This document shows, one piece after another, positions 33,051-42,957 of a stretch of DNA of 64,000 nucleotides. The position numbers and the translations under genes were made by a program. Source of the DNA: Malurus cyaneus samueli (lineage: Eukaryota; Chordata; Aves; Passeriformes; Maluridae); the NCBI GenBank assembly GCA_009741485.1, contig CM019230.1, forward strand, positions 7,445,983 to 7,509,982, in the 5' to 3' direction. Under the pieces are notes generated by a model, which saw nothing but the letters and a program-made list of their open reading frames with translations, searched no databases and was not told where the DNA came from. Within the stretch, counting starts at the first letter, position 1, and each line of letters starts with the position of its first letter.

Positions 33051-35906
33051 AATGGAAATGAAGCCACCCTCATGCTCCCCATTAATTTATCTGTGGGCAG
33101 GGACAGGGCACGGGGTGGAAATGTCCACCCAGGCCACGGTGCCCTGCTGGGGGTGACAGGCACAGGATGCCGAGGCACGGGGTACCCATCACAGCCACCC
33201 CAGCTCCAGCAGCCTCCAGAGCCGGCTCGGGCTCCTGGGAAGGTGCCACGGTGCCTCAAAGTGCTCACCAGCACCTGCCAGCCGTGGGCCGGGCTCAGGG
33301 CTCCTGACACCCCGTGTGTGACCAGCAGGGCTGATCCAGGCACCGTGTCCGGGACTGGAGCAGCTCCAGCAGCGCTGGGAACATCGGAGCTGCTGTTCCC
33401 TCTGAGCCGTGACAGCCGAGCACTGAGGAACTCCCCGAGCACACAGGCACAGCACGGGCTGCTCCTGACGGGGAACATTGTCCTTCTCACTTAGGGGAGC
33501 AGCAGCAGAGCTGGGGAACCCTCGGCCAATGGGAAGGGATCCTGGGCTCTTCTGTTTTCTCCCTCATTCCATCACTTTGAGGCACCAAACGTAAGTTTGC
33601 AAGTGAAATAAAAATGTGGGAAGGTTTGTAAAAGATGTTTCAAACCTTGGCAGGACATTGGGATGGTTTTGTTTGTGAGATCTTCATCTGTGCCCCTCCA
33701 GCAGCAGAGCTCTGTGGGCTGGTTCAGGGACAGAGGGGGCACCACAGGATCCCCGTTTCAAACAGCCCGTGAGAGTAGCAGATTCAAGTGTTTTTCTTGT
33801 CCTGAGTGCTTTCCCCAGGAGCAGGGAAAAACTCCTCTGCCCTTGTCCCTGCGCTCCCCGATCCCTGCAGCAGCTCTGCCCCAGCAGCACACGGTGGCCA
33901 GCAGCAGCCCAGACACCATTTCCCATCATTCTGCCCCAAAGTGCCCTGTCCTGGCTGCCCGAGGCGGTCCAGCCCATGGGACTGCACTCAGACAGGGCCT
34001 GTCCAGCATTCCCAGCTCAGCTGATGGCTCTGGGGACCCTGGGGATCACCCCATTCCCATGGGGCACCCCACTGCTCTGCACAGGGTGGGCTTTGGGGCA
34101 AGGATGACTGATAGCCCCTGGCCCCAGCTCTGCCTGTGGGCACTGGGTGTGCGACTCCACCTGCCCCAAACTCACCCCAAACTCCCTCCTGCTCTGTCCC
34201 AGCTCCTGCCCATCACTGCTGCTGTCCCTTCATCCTCTTTCCCTTCACCTGCTCTCCTCCCTACCCTGCTCAGAGCTCTGTTCTCCTCCCTGCCCTGCTC
34301 GGGGCTCTGCTCCCTCCCTCCCTCCATCCCTGGGGTGTCACGGTCCCCTCTCCCATGGGGACAGCCCAGGCCACGCTCTGGCTCAGCGCTGGCACAGGCT
34401 TTGCCCTGCCATGCTCCAGTTCCCGTGGCAGCAGGATCCAAACTCAAATCCCTCAGGGAATGGATCCTGGTCGCTCCCATCACCATCTCAGCCCCAGCCC
34501 CACCCCAGTGTGTCCCTGCAGATGGATGCTCAGCTCATGGGATGCAGGGCTTTTCTGTAGGGCCCATCCATCACCGTCCCCATCTCCAAGTACCCATAAA
34601 GGCTTTTTCCTGGGGGAAACGCAGAATGAATTTTTTTGTTTTTTTAATAATACCTGACCCAAGCTGGCCAGCCTTGAAAAACAGAAGAATTTGGGGACAT
34701 TACTCTGAGCACAAAGGGCTGCAGTGGAAAACAAGTCACTGTGTTCACCCTTGCCTGCTCAGTCCTCCCGTGCTTTGCTTTCACTGCTGTCAGGGGCCAT
34801 AAGCTCACAGGGAACGAGCTATCCATGCAAAAGGCCTTTGGAAATATTCATTGCTCATCTCCTAACAAGATTACCCTGAAATCCTCCATTGCTCTGAGGG
34901 AGATTTAAAACCTTTCAGGCTCTCGGTAACCATAGCAGCACAGATGTGAGAACCGAGGGGAGACAAGTGATGTGAAAAATCATTGGGGATGCAGAGCCCG
35001 GCTGTGTGACTGTCACTGTGTGTGACTCTGGGTGTCCACAGTGCCACAGCTTTGTCTCACAGCCCAGGCTGGCCCTTCACCCTGCCCAAGCAGGCAGGAC
35101 ACCTCCGTCTCTGCAGAAATGACCCAAGGCCAGTGGTCATGGTGTGACTGAGTGCTGCCTCCCACAGCAGCAGGGTCCCCATCCCCAGCACAGCTTTGGA
35201 AACCCCTCATGGATGGCATTGCTGCGTGGCACTGGCACAGGAATGGGGGTGGCTCAGAGCCAGGATGGGCTCTTGGAGCCTGGGGTGCCTGCCCTCTCCT
35301 GCCACGGGCTCCTCCTTCACCCTGGGTGTCATTCCTGCACCTGTGAGAGACACTGGGCGTTGTGAGATCAAACAGATCCCTGTTTGGAGGCCCTTTGGGA
35401 TGAAATTCTGGGAAAATGAGCAGCAGTGAGAGCATCACAGTCCCCCAGCACACCCTGGGCCACTGGGGAGCTTTGGCAGCTGGGAGGGACTGTGGGAAAC
35501 CCCTTTCACCTCTCTTGAAAACCAAACACAAAGAAGCATTAACCAGGTTCTTTTCTATTAACCAAACGGGGGTTTGGCTTTGAACAGCTCCCAAAGGCTG
35601 GCTGAGGTGACCTGCCCTGCCCTGCCCTGCTCTCTTCAGTCCCCCATCCCCACTGGTGTCACACCAGGCACCAAAATCCCATCACTGCCTCCTTGGTGCC
35701 CCCTCTGCTCACCCATCCCTTCTCCTGCTCTGCAGCCTGCCAAGGTCCTGTGGCTCTGCCATCAAATCTGCACCCCCAGCTCCTTCCACCGCCACAGCTC
35801 AGTCCTGGCATCGCCTTTGGCATCTCCTCATGGCTCAGGCAGTGTCCCCAGACACAACGAATGAAGTGCATCACCAGATGATGCCACAGGGCACTGGACA
35901 CCACCC
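33051..35906. other. Intergenic upstream of the GTPase gene, no gene seen
   Basis: Mostly unique sequence. A 379-codon frame at 33,663-34,802 has no recognised domain, and other frames are also open. The stretch 34,800-34,990 is A/T-richer and contains CAAGATTACC (GATTA core) and AATATTCATTGC. Confidence 0.5.
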
Positions 35907-36078
35907 CACTGTCAATCCTGCTGGGGACCCAAATTTCCCCTTCTCCTAGGGCAGCCTGAGACTGGGACAGCACTCTGCTCACCCCGACACCATCTCACGG
36001 CTCTCCTGATAATAAATTAGCTTGGAAAGCTCCTAACATGGCTAAAATGTAATAATTGGAGAATTAAGAGGCAGGAAT
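35907..36078. repeat. Dispersed noncoding element, copy 2
   Basis: Second copy of the 32,880 element, about 0.9 kb upstream of the GTPase gene's putative promoter. The A/T-rich core (CTAACATGGCTAAAATGTAA, then TAATTGGAGAATTAAG) is the best conserved part. It could be a duplicated regulatory element or an unrecognised old interspersed repeat. Confidence 0.85.
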
Positions 36079-36882
36079 AATTCTAGTGAAAAGGTGAACA
36101 GATTAATCCAGAACTAAATGCTGGAACTGGCACTTGGCTATGGAAAGAAATCCAACAGCATTAAAGCTCCAAAACCTCACACATCCACAAATTTAGGAAA
36201 GAAACTTATTTGAACTTTTGAACAAGTTCCCTTTGTATTTGCACTTGGCATAAATCAGCTGCTGAGACAGCTCCAGCGTGGGATGGAGGGAAGGGCTGAA
36301 GGAACACACCTGGATGGGGCAGCCTGCAGCTCTGGAGCAGCCCCACTCGTGGGTCACAGCCGGTTTCTGCTCTCGGAGAGCGCCGTGTGCCGCTCTCATG
36401 GAGATTTTATTTCCCCCTCTGGTTAAATATTTCACTAAAATCACCGGGTAACTGACAGCTGAATGAGGAGGTTATGACAGACGGGAGAGCTTATCTTCCC
36501 CCTCCAGCCAAACATTTCATCGCTTCACTGAAGACTTGGGCACGTTCGCAGCAGCCCCATCCGCAAAGGAGCCCCCGGCCCCAGGGGTGCACGGAAACGC
36601 CGCGGGTGCCACTGTGAGCCCCTGGCCACGAGCCACCCCACGGGTGTGGACTGTCCCCGAGGGTCCCCGCCGCCCGCCAGCCCACGCCAAGCTCCGTGAC
36701 CGCTCCGGGAGCTGGCGGTGCCGCGGTGCCGCCGCCTCCCGCGCTGCCGGCAGCGATGCAGGGCTGCGCTCTGCGGATTGGCCCGGAGCACCCCGCTCTC
36801 CTCCCTCCCTGGCCCCCCTCCTCCAGCACCCACAACCCACAGAGATTGGACAGCGCGGTGCCACATGGCAGACAGGGACCGG

Positions 36883-36892
36883 GATAAAAAAA
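36883..36892 (+). promoter_or_regulatory. TATA-like box of the GTPase gene
   Basis: GATAAAAAAA sits in otherwise GC-rich DNA about 195 bases before the start codon, which would place transcription start near 36,915. The predicted 5' UTR (about 36,915-37,086) contains no upstream ATG. Confidence 0.45.
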
Positions 36893-37086
36893 TGAGCTGG
36901 ACTTGGGGATCGTAGAGTGCGCGGCAGAGCAGGTGGGAGAAGTTCACGGAGCGGCGGCACCGACATTCCCGGGCTGCGCTGAGCCGGCGCGGGGAGCACG
37001 GACAGACGGACACGCCGGGGCTGCAGCACCCAGGGACACCTGCGGGGTGAGCGCCAGCTGCCAGCATCCCGTCCCCTGTGCCAGCC

Positions 37087-37713
37087 ATGTCCCTGGTGGT
37101 GAAGGAGAAGAACCACGTCCGGCTGGTGTTCCTGGGAGCCGCCGGCGTGGGCAAGACCGCCCTGATCCGCCGCTTCCTGCTGGACACCTTCGAGCCCAAG
37201 CACCGGCGCACGGTGGAGGAGCTGCACAGCAGAGAGTACGAGGTGTGCGGGGCCACGGTCAAGGTGGAGATCCTGGACACCAGCGGCAGCTACTCCTTCC
37301 CGGCCATGAGGAAGCTGTCGATCCAGAACAGCGACGCCTTCGCCCTGGTCTACGCCGTGGATGACGCCGAGTCCTTCGAGAGCGTCAAGAGCCTGCGGGA
37401 GGAGATCCTGGAGGTGAAGGAGGACAAGTTCCCTCCCATCGTGGTGGTGGGCAACAAGGCGGAGAGCGGCGGCGAGCGGCAGGTGCCGGCGGAGGACGCG
37501 CTGTCGCTGGTGGAGCTGGACTGGAACAGCCGCTTCCTGGAGACGTCAGCCAAGGACAACGAGAACGTGCTGGAGGTGTTCAGGGAGCTGCTGCAGCAGG
37601 CAAACCTGCCCAGCAGGCTCAGCCCCGCGCTCTGCAAGAGGAGGGAGACGCTACCCAAGGAGCAGGCGCTCCGGCCGCCCATGAACAAGACCAACAGCTG
37701 CTCCGTGTGCTGA
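37087..37713 (+). CDS. ras-dva: Ras-dva-like small GTPase, single exon, 208 residues
   Basis: A GC-rich intronless frame encoding a Ras-superfamily GTPase. The start is the ATG at 37087 (G at -3); the frame extends only nine bases upstream to a GTG. Motifs: P-loop GAAGVGKT (17-24), switch I Thr42, DTSGS (64-68), NKAE (123-126), ETSAK (152-156), C-terminal CAAX box CSVC. The SFPAMRKLSI segment resembles the Dexras/Rhes group, but the C-terminal stretch LPSRLSPAL to MNKTNSCSVC and the overall length fit the Ras-dva family as I remember it from Xenopus, where it acts in anterior ectoderm patterning and FGF8/Agr signalling. The protein should be prenylated and membrane-bound. Oddities: Ala at the Ras Gly12 position, Ser at the Gln61 position and Glu in place of Asp in NKxD. 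Alternative: another divergent RASD-type protein. The CDS itself is nearly certain; the family name is less so. Confidence 0.85.
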   Translation: MSLVVKEKNHVRLVFLGAAGVGKTALIRRFLLDTFEPKHRRTVEELHSREYEVCGATVKVEILDTSGSYSFPAMRKLSIQNSDAFALVYAVDDAESFESVKSLREEILEVKEDKFPPIVVVGNKAESGGERQVPAEDALSLVELDWNSRFLETSAKDNENVLEVFRELLQQANLPSRLSPALCKRRETLPKEQALRPPMNKTNSCSVC

Positions 37714-38295
37714 GCCGGCCGGGCTGTGTGCCGGGCACGGGGAACGCGCTGGCACCGGCTGCAAACTCAGGTGGGCTGGGTGGGGAGAGGCGCTGCCTCG
37801 GCCAAAACTTCCTCCCACCCCCTCCCTCCCCTTCCCCACCCAGCCCACGGAGCAGAGAGGGGTGGAGGGGCAAGGAGAAGGGAGCTGGAAGGGCTCCTGG
37901 CTATGGGAAGGGTGTGGGGAGGGGGGATCCCAAAAAAGCAGGAGGCTTACCCGGGGAGGAGCTGTGGGGCAGCCAGGGCGCTGTGTGGGAGCTGGCAGGG
38001 ATGGGCAGGGGGAACAAACCGGGGCTCAGGCAGGTGTGGACACATACAGCTGCATCAGCCCTGCCGGTGCCACCCTCCTGGGGACATTTGGGGCTGGTGT
38101 CACCTCGTCCCAAGCACCTGCAGCCTCTCAGTGCAGACCCAGCACCCATGGCACACCCGGTGTCCGAGCAGCCCTGAGCGTGTCCCTGGCATAGAGCATG
38201 TGATAGGCTGGTCTGTGCATCACTTTGTTTCTCTCTACTCTCTTTTTCTTCATTTTTTTTAAGCATTCCCAATAAATAAATTGTTGCAAAGTGGA
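37714..38295 (+). other. ras-dva: 3' UTR of the GTPase gene
   Basis: GC-rich noncoding sequence from the TGA stop to the poly(A) signals. Overlapping open frames have no recognised domain. Confidence 0.6.
38271..38280 (+). terminator. ras-dva: Overlapping AATAAA poly(A) signals
   Basis: AATAAATAAA gives two overlapping canonical hexamers, preceded by T-rich sequence and followed by TTGTTGCAAAGTGGAG, about 560 bases after the stop codon. Confidence 0.75.
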
Positions 38296-39481
38296 GCTGG
38301 AAATTGTCTCGGTTTCTTTTTCCAGTATTTCAGGCGCTGCAGTGCCCAGTATTAGTGTTTTACATTCTTAACACTGCATTTTGCTTTCCCTCCTCTGTGC
38401 TCCAGCCTTTTGTGGTGTGTCCTGGCGCTGGAGGAACCTCCCCTGCTCTCCAGCCTCCCCTGGCAGCGTCAGGACGTTCAGAGTTACCATTTTCCTAATA
38501 ATTTACCCACCCTGAAGTTTTTACCGAGCAGAAGAGACTAAACAATAAAAGCCCTTCTCACCTGTGAGTACAGGAAGGAACAACCAGTCGTTCAAAGACA
38601 GCTGATCCGCTGGAATAAAAACATAATCACGTTAAAAGGAGGTGATAAACAGGGCAAAGGAGGCACAGAAGGGCTGTGTTTGCTGTGCCCTGCACTGATT
38701 TTCTCTCCCCTCACACAGCCCATGCTGGCTGTGATGAGCACTTGATCTGCTCAAGAGCCAGAAATAGAGATATTAAAGCTCAGTGGATTAAAGAGTCACC
38801 CCCCCAGACCCAAGGGCGAGGGGCAGTTTGGGGTCTGCAGCTTCCAGAAGCCCAGCCCTACAGGATGGGGCGTCCCTGCTCAGCTGGGGAGGCACCTGCT
38901 GGTCCCAGCCCTTCCCAGAGGAGAAGGTGCCAGCACGGAGAGCCCAGCCTCACACCCTGCTGCCACCTCTACCGTGGCACTGCTGCAATGACAGTGACCT
39001 CTGGGAAGGCAAAATCATCCTCCTGGAGTCTGGTGTGGGATGAGGCTGGGGACAGGGAGCAGGGGGACAGCACAGGGGACAGGCAGGTGCCACCAAGACC
39101 TGCTGTGGTGGCTCAGGTTGCCCTCACCTCTGTCCCACAGCCACTGCTGCCACTATGAGCTCTGCCAAGGTGCGGCTGTCCCTCACCCACCATCCTGGGG
39201 ACAAACAGAGCTGCTCAGGATGGAGCCCCTTCTGGGGGAAAAGGGGCTCCTGTCTGCAGGGATGGAGCAGCAACAGCTCACCCTGGGCAGCTGACCCCAT
39301 GTGGAGCCCCCGGCCTCAGGGGATGGGTGGGATGGGCACAGCCACAGGGAGGTGACCACCAGGGCACACCGGCCATGGCCAGCCCTGCCCACACCCAGCC
39401 CTGGCCAGGGGTGCCCCGGCCATGCAGTGCCCACCCCTCACTGACCAGGCAGCCCTGCAGGGTCCCACGGCTTCCAGGAAG
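38296..39481. other. Intergenic, no gene seen
   Basis: The stretch 38,490-38,780 is A/T-richer (CCTAATAATTTACC, AAACATAATCACG) and may be noncoding regulatory DNA; the rest is GC-rich. No recognised domain in any frame. Confidence 0.5.
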
Positions 39482-39560
39482 GGGTTGGGTTTGGTTTGGT
39501 TTGGTTTGGTTTGGTTTGGTTTGGTTTGGTTTGGTTTGGATTGGTTGGTTTGGTTGATGC
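39482..39560. repeat. (TTTGG)n pentanucleotide repeat
   Basis: About eleven almost perfect TTTGG units, then degenerate GGATTGGTTGG. Confidence 0.97.
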
Positions 39561-39934
39561 AGATCCAGGAGCACCAGATCCTTGGGTTCCCAGGACTGTT
39601 TTAAAGGCAGACAGAAATACCTGTGCAGGGTAAGGAGAGGAGTCTGGGATGAGCAGGGCTGGCTGGCAGCCCCTCCTGTGAGACCCATGGCATGGACTGG
39701 AAACAGTTCACGGGGTCCCCGCGGCTCCCCGGGCTCAGGCGGGCAGAGCCCCACGATCTCCCGTGGGCAGAGGCTCCCCTGTACCCCATCCCTCCCTCCT
39801 TCCCCCGGGCACAGCACGAACCCCCGGCGGCTCCAGGGCCCAACTCCCCGCCAGCCCCAGCCCCAGACCTGCGGGGAACTGCAGCCACTGCTCTGGGGAC
39901 GAGACACTGCCCGAGATGCTGCAGCTGCTACAGG

Positions 39935-40235
39935 AGCGGAGAGCGAGATGCTGGAGGCGCAGGAGATGCCCAGGGAGATGATGGAGCTGCAGGAGGAGGA
40001 GATGGAGCTCCAGGGGGAGGCGATGGAGGTGCAGGAGGAGGAGATGGAGCTGCAGGAGGAGGTGATGGAGCTGCAGGAGGAGGAGATGGAGCTGCAGGAG
40101 ATGCACAGGGACATGCCGGAGGTGCCAGAAGTGCAGAAAGAGATGCAAGAGCTGCAGAGGGAGATGGAGGAGGTGCAGATGGAGGTGCAGAAGTTGCAGA
40201 GGGAGATGCAGGAGCTGCAGCACCTTCCGCCGCAG
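39935..40235. repeat. GAGATGGAGCTGCAG array with codon-phase period
   Basis: Imperfect units of GAGATGGAGCTGCAGGAG in multiples of three bases, so one + frame reads as Met/Glu/Leu/Gln heptad-like protein (MELQEEEMELQ pattern). The frame stays open from ATG 39687 to 40598, but so do the other + frames and a - frame, as expected for a stop-free repeat. No known protein is recognised. It is annotated as a repeat, with a possible but unsupported coiled-coil exon. Confidence 0.8.
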
Positions 40236-40628
40236 GTCGCGCACCCTCTCCACGTGCCCACCTCCCTGCCCTGCAGCGCCGCGCTCCAGCAAAGAGCGGA
40301 GCTATTGGAGGAGCTCTCCAGCCCCAATTGCCCCTGGCCCAATGCCGGCCAGCCTTGTACAGCCCTCCCGCCCCCCCCGCCCTGCCAGCCGTGGTTCCCC
40401 TCCCGGGGCCGCCCCAGCCCCATTTCCCAGCCCGGCGGGGCAGCGGCTCCAGCGCCGCTTCTCTTGGCCCGAGCGGGGCACGACCCTGCAGAGCGGGGTT
40501 ACAGGGCTGATATCTGCTGTCCTGAGGGCTCTGGGTGCGACCTGTGCTCGGCTTTAGCAGAAAGATGCGGCTCAGGGCGGCTGAGCCAGGGAGGGTGAAG
40601 CCCCGCCGGGCTGTGGAGCGAGCTGCGG
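40236..40628. other. GC-rich intergenic sequence, CpG-island-like
   Basis: Very GC-rich with many CpG and CCCGCC/GGGGC words (for example 40,365-40,480). No TATA box and no recognised coding exon. Confidence 0.4.
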
Positions 40629-40697
40629 GCTCTGTGTCTGTATGTCTGTGTGTCTGTGTGTCTGTATCTGTGTGTCTGTGTGTCTGTGTGTCTGTCC
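40629..40697. repeat. (TGTCTGTG)n microsatellite
   Basis: Repeating TGTCTGTGTG/TGTCTGTATC units. Confidence 0.92.
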
Positions 40698-42116
40698 AGC
40701 GGGGTGAACACCTGCAGCTCCTTTTCTTTAACAAATGGCAACAGGCGAAGTGGCTTTTCCCCCCAGCCGCAGCTCACAGGCACCGAGCCCAGCCGGGTCA
40801 GGGCACGGAGGGACTGCACACACCCTGCCCGAGCTGTCCCTGCAAACATCACACGGACGCGGCAGAGAGGAGCAAGATCTGCCCTTCTGCCGTCCCTGCC
40901 AGGGGGAAAGGGCAGCTGGGGCTTCGAGGGAAAGCAGGATCCACTCAAACATCCACCCAGGCTTCCCCGGCTCAGCCCTGCCCTGAAGCTGGACTCGGTT
41001 GTCCAGAGGAGTTATCCGCGCCCCTGGGCGCTCACAGCCCCTGTGGCTCAGGGGAGCCGCAGATGGAGGAGCTGTGGCCTCCGGAGCAGCTGCTCAGCGC
41101 CTCCAGCACGCAGGAGATGCAGCCTGGAGAGGGGAGGATCCCGCGGTTATGGCCCAGGGCCGTGGGGGCTGGAGGCTGCTGCCGTGTCCGGGCTGTAGGA
41201 TCTGGGGAAAATGTGTCTGCAGGGAGCCAGGCACAGACCGCACCCGGCCGTGCCTGCCTGGCAGCCCGGACAGCGGAGGGGCTCTCCTGGGCCCCTCTCT
41301 GCGGCTGGAGGGATTTCACTGCCGTGTACTCTCGGTGGTTTGAGCTGGAGCTGGTTTTCCATGGGCTGTTGTACCCGGTACCCGGGCGGGAGATGCTCTG
41401 CAGGGGGACACAGGCACGGTGGGACAATGGCCCTGCCTCTGCCGGGTGACCGTGGCTGTTGCCCTCCCTGCTCTGGCAGCCCCAGCCCTGCTGTACCAGG
41501 ACAGAGCGGCTCCTTCGTGCTGCCCTGGCTGCTGCTGAGGCTCTGGTGCTGTGTTTCTAAAAAAAAAAAAAACAACATCGTCTGGATCTCGCAGAAGCGA
41601 GGGCTGCTCTTTCCATTCTCAGAAGAGCGGAAAGATCTGGAACATCCTCCCACTGTAACCCTTCTCCCCCCTCGTCCCGCCTCACCCCAGCCTGGCCTCG
41701 GGTGCGCACCCGCGTCACCCCCGGAGAGGAGCTCGGTGTGATCCCTCCCGCTCCCTTCCACATCACGGAGCACATCCCGCTCAAGGGCCGGGAGATGCCG
41801 GCGTTAATTTGTGTGCACAAACAATCGAGGGGAGCGGGGAGGGAGCAGCTGCCGCCCTGATGGGGCTGCCCCGGATCGGCAATGCCGTGCGCTCAGCCCC
41901 TGATTGATGCGCGACACCCACGCCAAGGACACCCGACGGCACAGCAAAACATTTTAAAGCCGAAAGCGGCACTTACTCGCTGAGGGGGTAATTAAGGGTG
42001 TTTGTCTTTGGGAGCTTTGGCCGAGCGAGGCGCGGCACCGGGGAAACGCTGAGTGCTCTGGAGAGAGCGGAGCTCATCACATGAGCCCCATTAGGGCTCT
42101 CCCGGCAGGCCGGGAT
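40698..42116. other. Intergenic, no gene seen
   Basis: GC-rich with a 13-base poly(A) run at about 41,560. Open frames overlap and lack recognised domains. The stretch 41,930-42,080 (TTTTAAAGCCGAAAGCGGCA, GGGGTAATTAAGGG) is less repetitive than its surroundings. Confidence 0.45.
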
Positions 42117-42178
42117 TCGGAGAATCGTGGAACAGTTTAGGCTGGAAAAGACCTGGAAGGTCGCCGAGTTCTCCCCTG
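42117..42178 (-). mobile_element. CR1 3'-terminal stub
   Basis: Antisense CR1 end: GGAGAATCGTGGAACAGTTT, AGGCTGGAAAAGACCTGGAA and GGTC. Only about 60 bases remain. Confidence 0.75.
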
Positions 42179-42327
42179 CGCTGGGGAGGGCAGCGGGAGC
42201 ATCCCCGGGGCTGCAGCCGGGACACGCTGCACCCTCCCGGCTTCAGGGAAAAAATCCCTGGGAAGAGGCTGGAGCCGGGGCGAGGTCGGGCTGTTCTCCC
42301 GGCTAACGAGTGACAGGAGGAGAAGGA

Positions 42328-42580
42328 ACAGCCTCAAGTCATTGCAGGGGGAGGGGTTTAGGTGGGATATTGATGAAAATTTCTTCTCCAAAATGTTTGT
42401 CCAGCCCTGGCACAGGTCATGGGGGAGTCACGATCGCTGGGGGGGATTCAAAACACATGTGGATGTGGCACTTGGGGATATGGGTTGGTAGTGGCCGTGG
42501 CAGTGCTTGGCTGACGGGTGGACTCCATGACCATGGAGGTTTTTTCCAGTTTGGTGATTCCAGGATTGGGTCCATGCACA
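42328..42580 (+). mobile_element. CR1 3'-end fragment
   Basis: Sense CR1 blocks in order: GATGAAAATTTCTTCTCCAA, TGTCCAGCCCTGGCACAGGT, CACATGTGGATGTGGCACTT, GGCAGTGCTTGGCTGACGG, GGACTCCATGACCATGGAGG and a TTTTTTCCAG end. It lies 150 bases from the oppositely oriented stub at 42117. Confidence 0.88.
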
Positions 42581-42726
42581 GGCCACAGTCCCGGCTCACC
42601 CTGCTCATCCTCGGCTTGCCGTGGAACCCGGCGGCACAGCAGCCTCCAGCACACAGAACTGCCCCGACACCAGCCCGGGACACCAAATCCCCCCGGAACT
42701 GTGTGCAAGCGAGGAATTTGATACAG

Positions 42727-42858
42727 GAATATGGAAAATGAAATATGGAAAATGAAATATGGAAAATGAAATGTGGAAAATGAAATATGGAAAATGAAAT
42801 ATGGAAAATGAAATGTGGAAAATGAAATATGGAAAATGAAATATGGAAAATGAATATG
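42727..42858. repeat. 14-bp tandem array with 42-bp higher order
   Basis: About nine units of AAATATGGAAAATG. Every third unit carries ATGTGG instead of ATATGG, giving a 42-bp super-period. Confidence 0.95.
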
Positions 42859-42957
42859 GGTAACCGGGCCGGGGCTGGGAGCGGCTCCCTGGCACCACCG
42901 TGTGGGGACTGCGGGAACTGCAGCGGGGACGGGGCGGGGACTCGGTGACCCCTGCGG

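Noticed and set aside
33663..34802. 379-codon + strand frame
   Set aside because: GC-rich, low-complexity composition with overlapping open frames, no recognised domain and no ortholog that I can recall.
13326..36880. Search for SEPTIN9 exons between SEC14L1 and the GTPase
   Set aside because: No GxxGxGKST-type P-loop or septin-unique-element sequence was seen in any frame of this region.
37078..37086. GTG start giving three extra residues on the GTPase
   Set aside because: Vertebrate genes rarely start at GTG. The ATG at 37087 has G at -3 and gives the N terminus expected for the family.
41555..41570. Poly(A) run as evidence of a processed retrocopy
   Set aside because: No adjacent coding remnant or poly(A) signal is visible; a bare A-run alone is not evidence.
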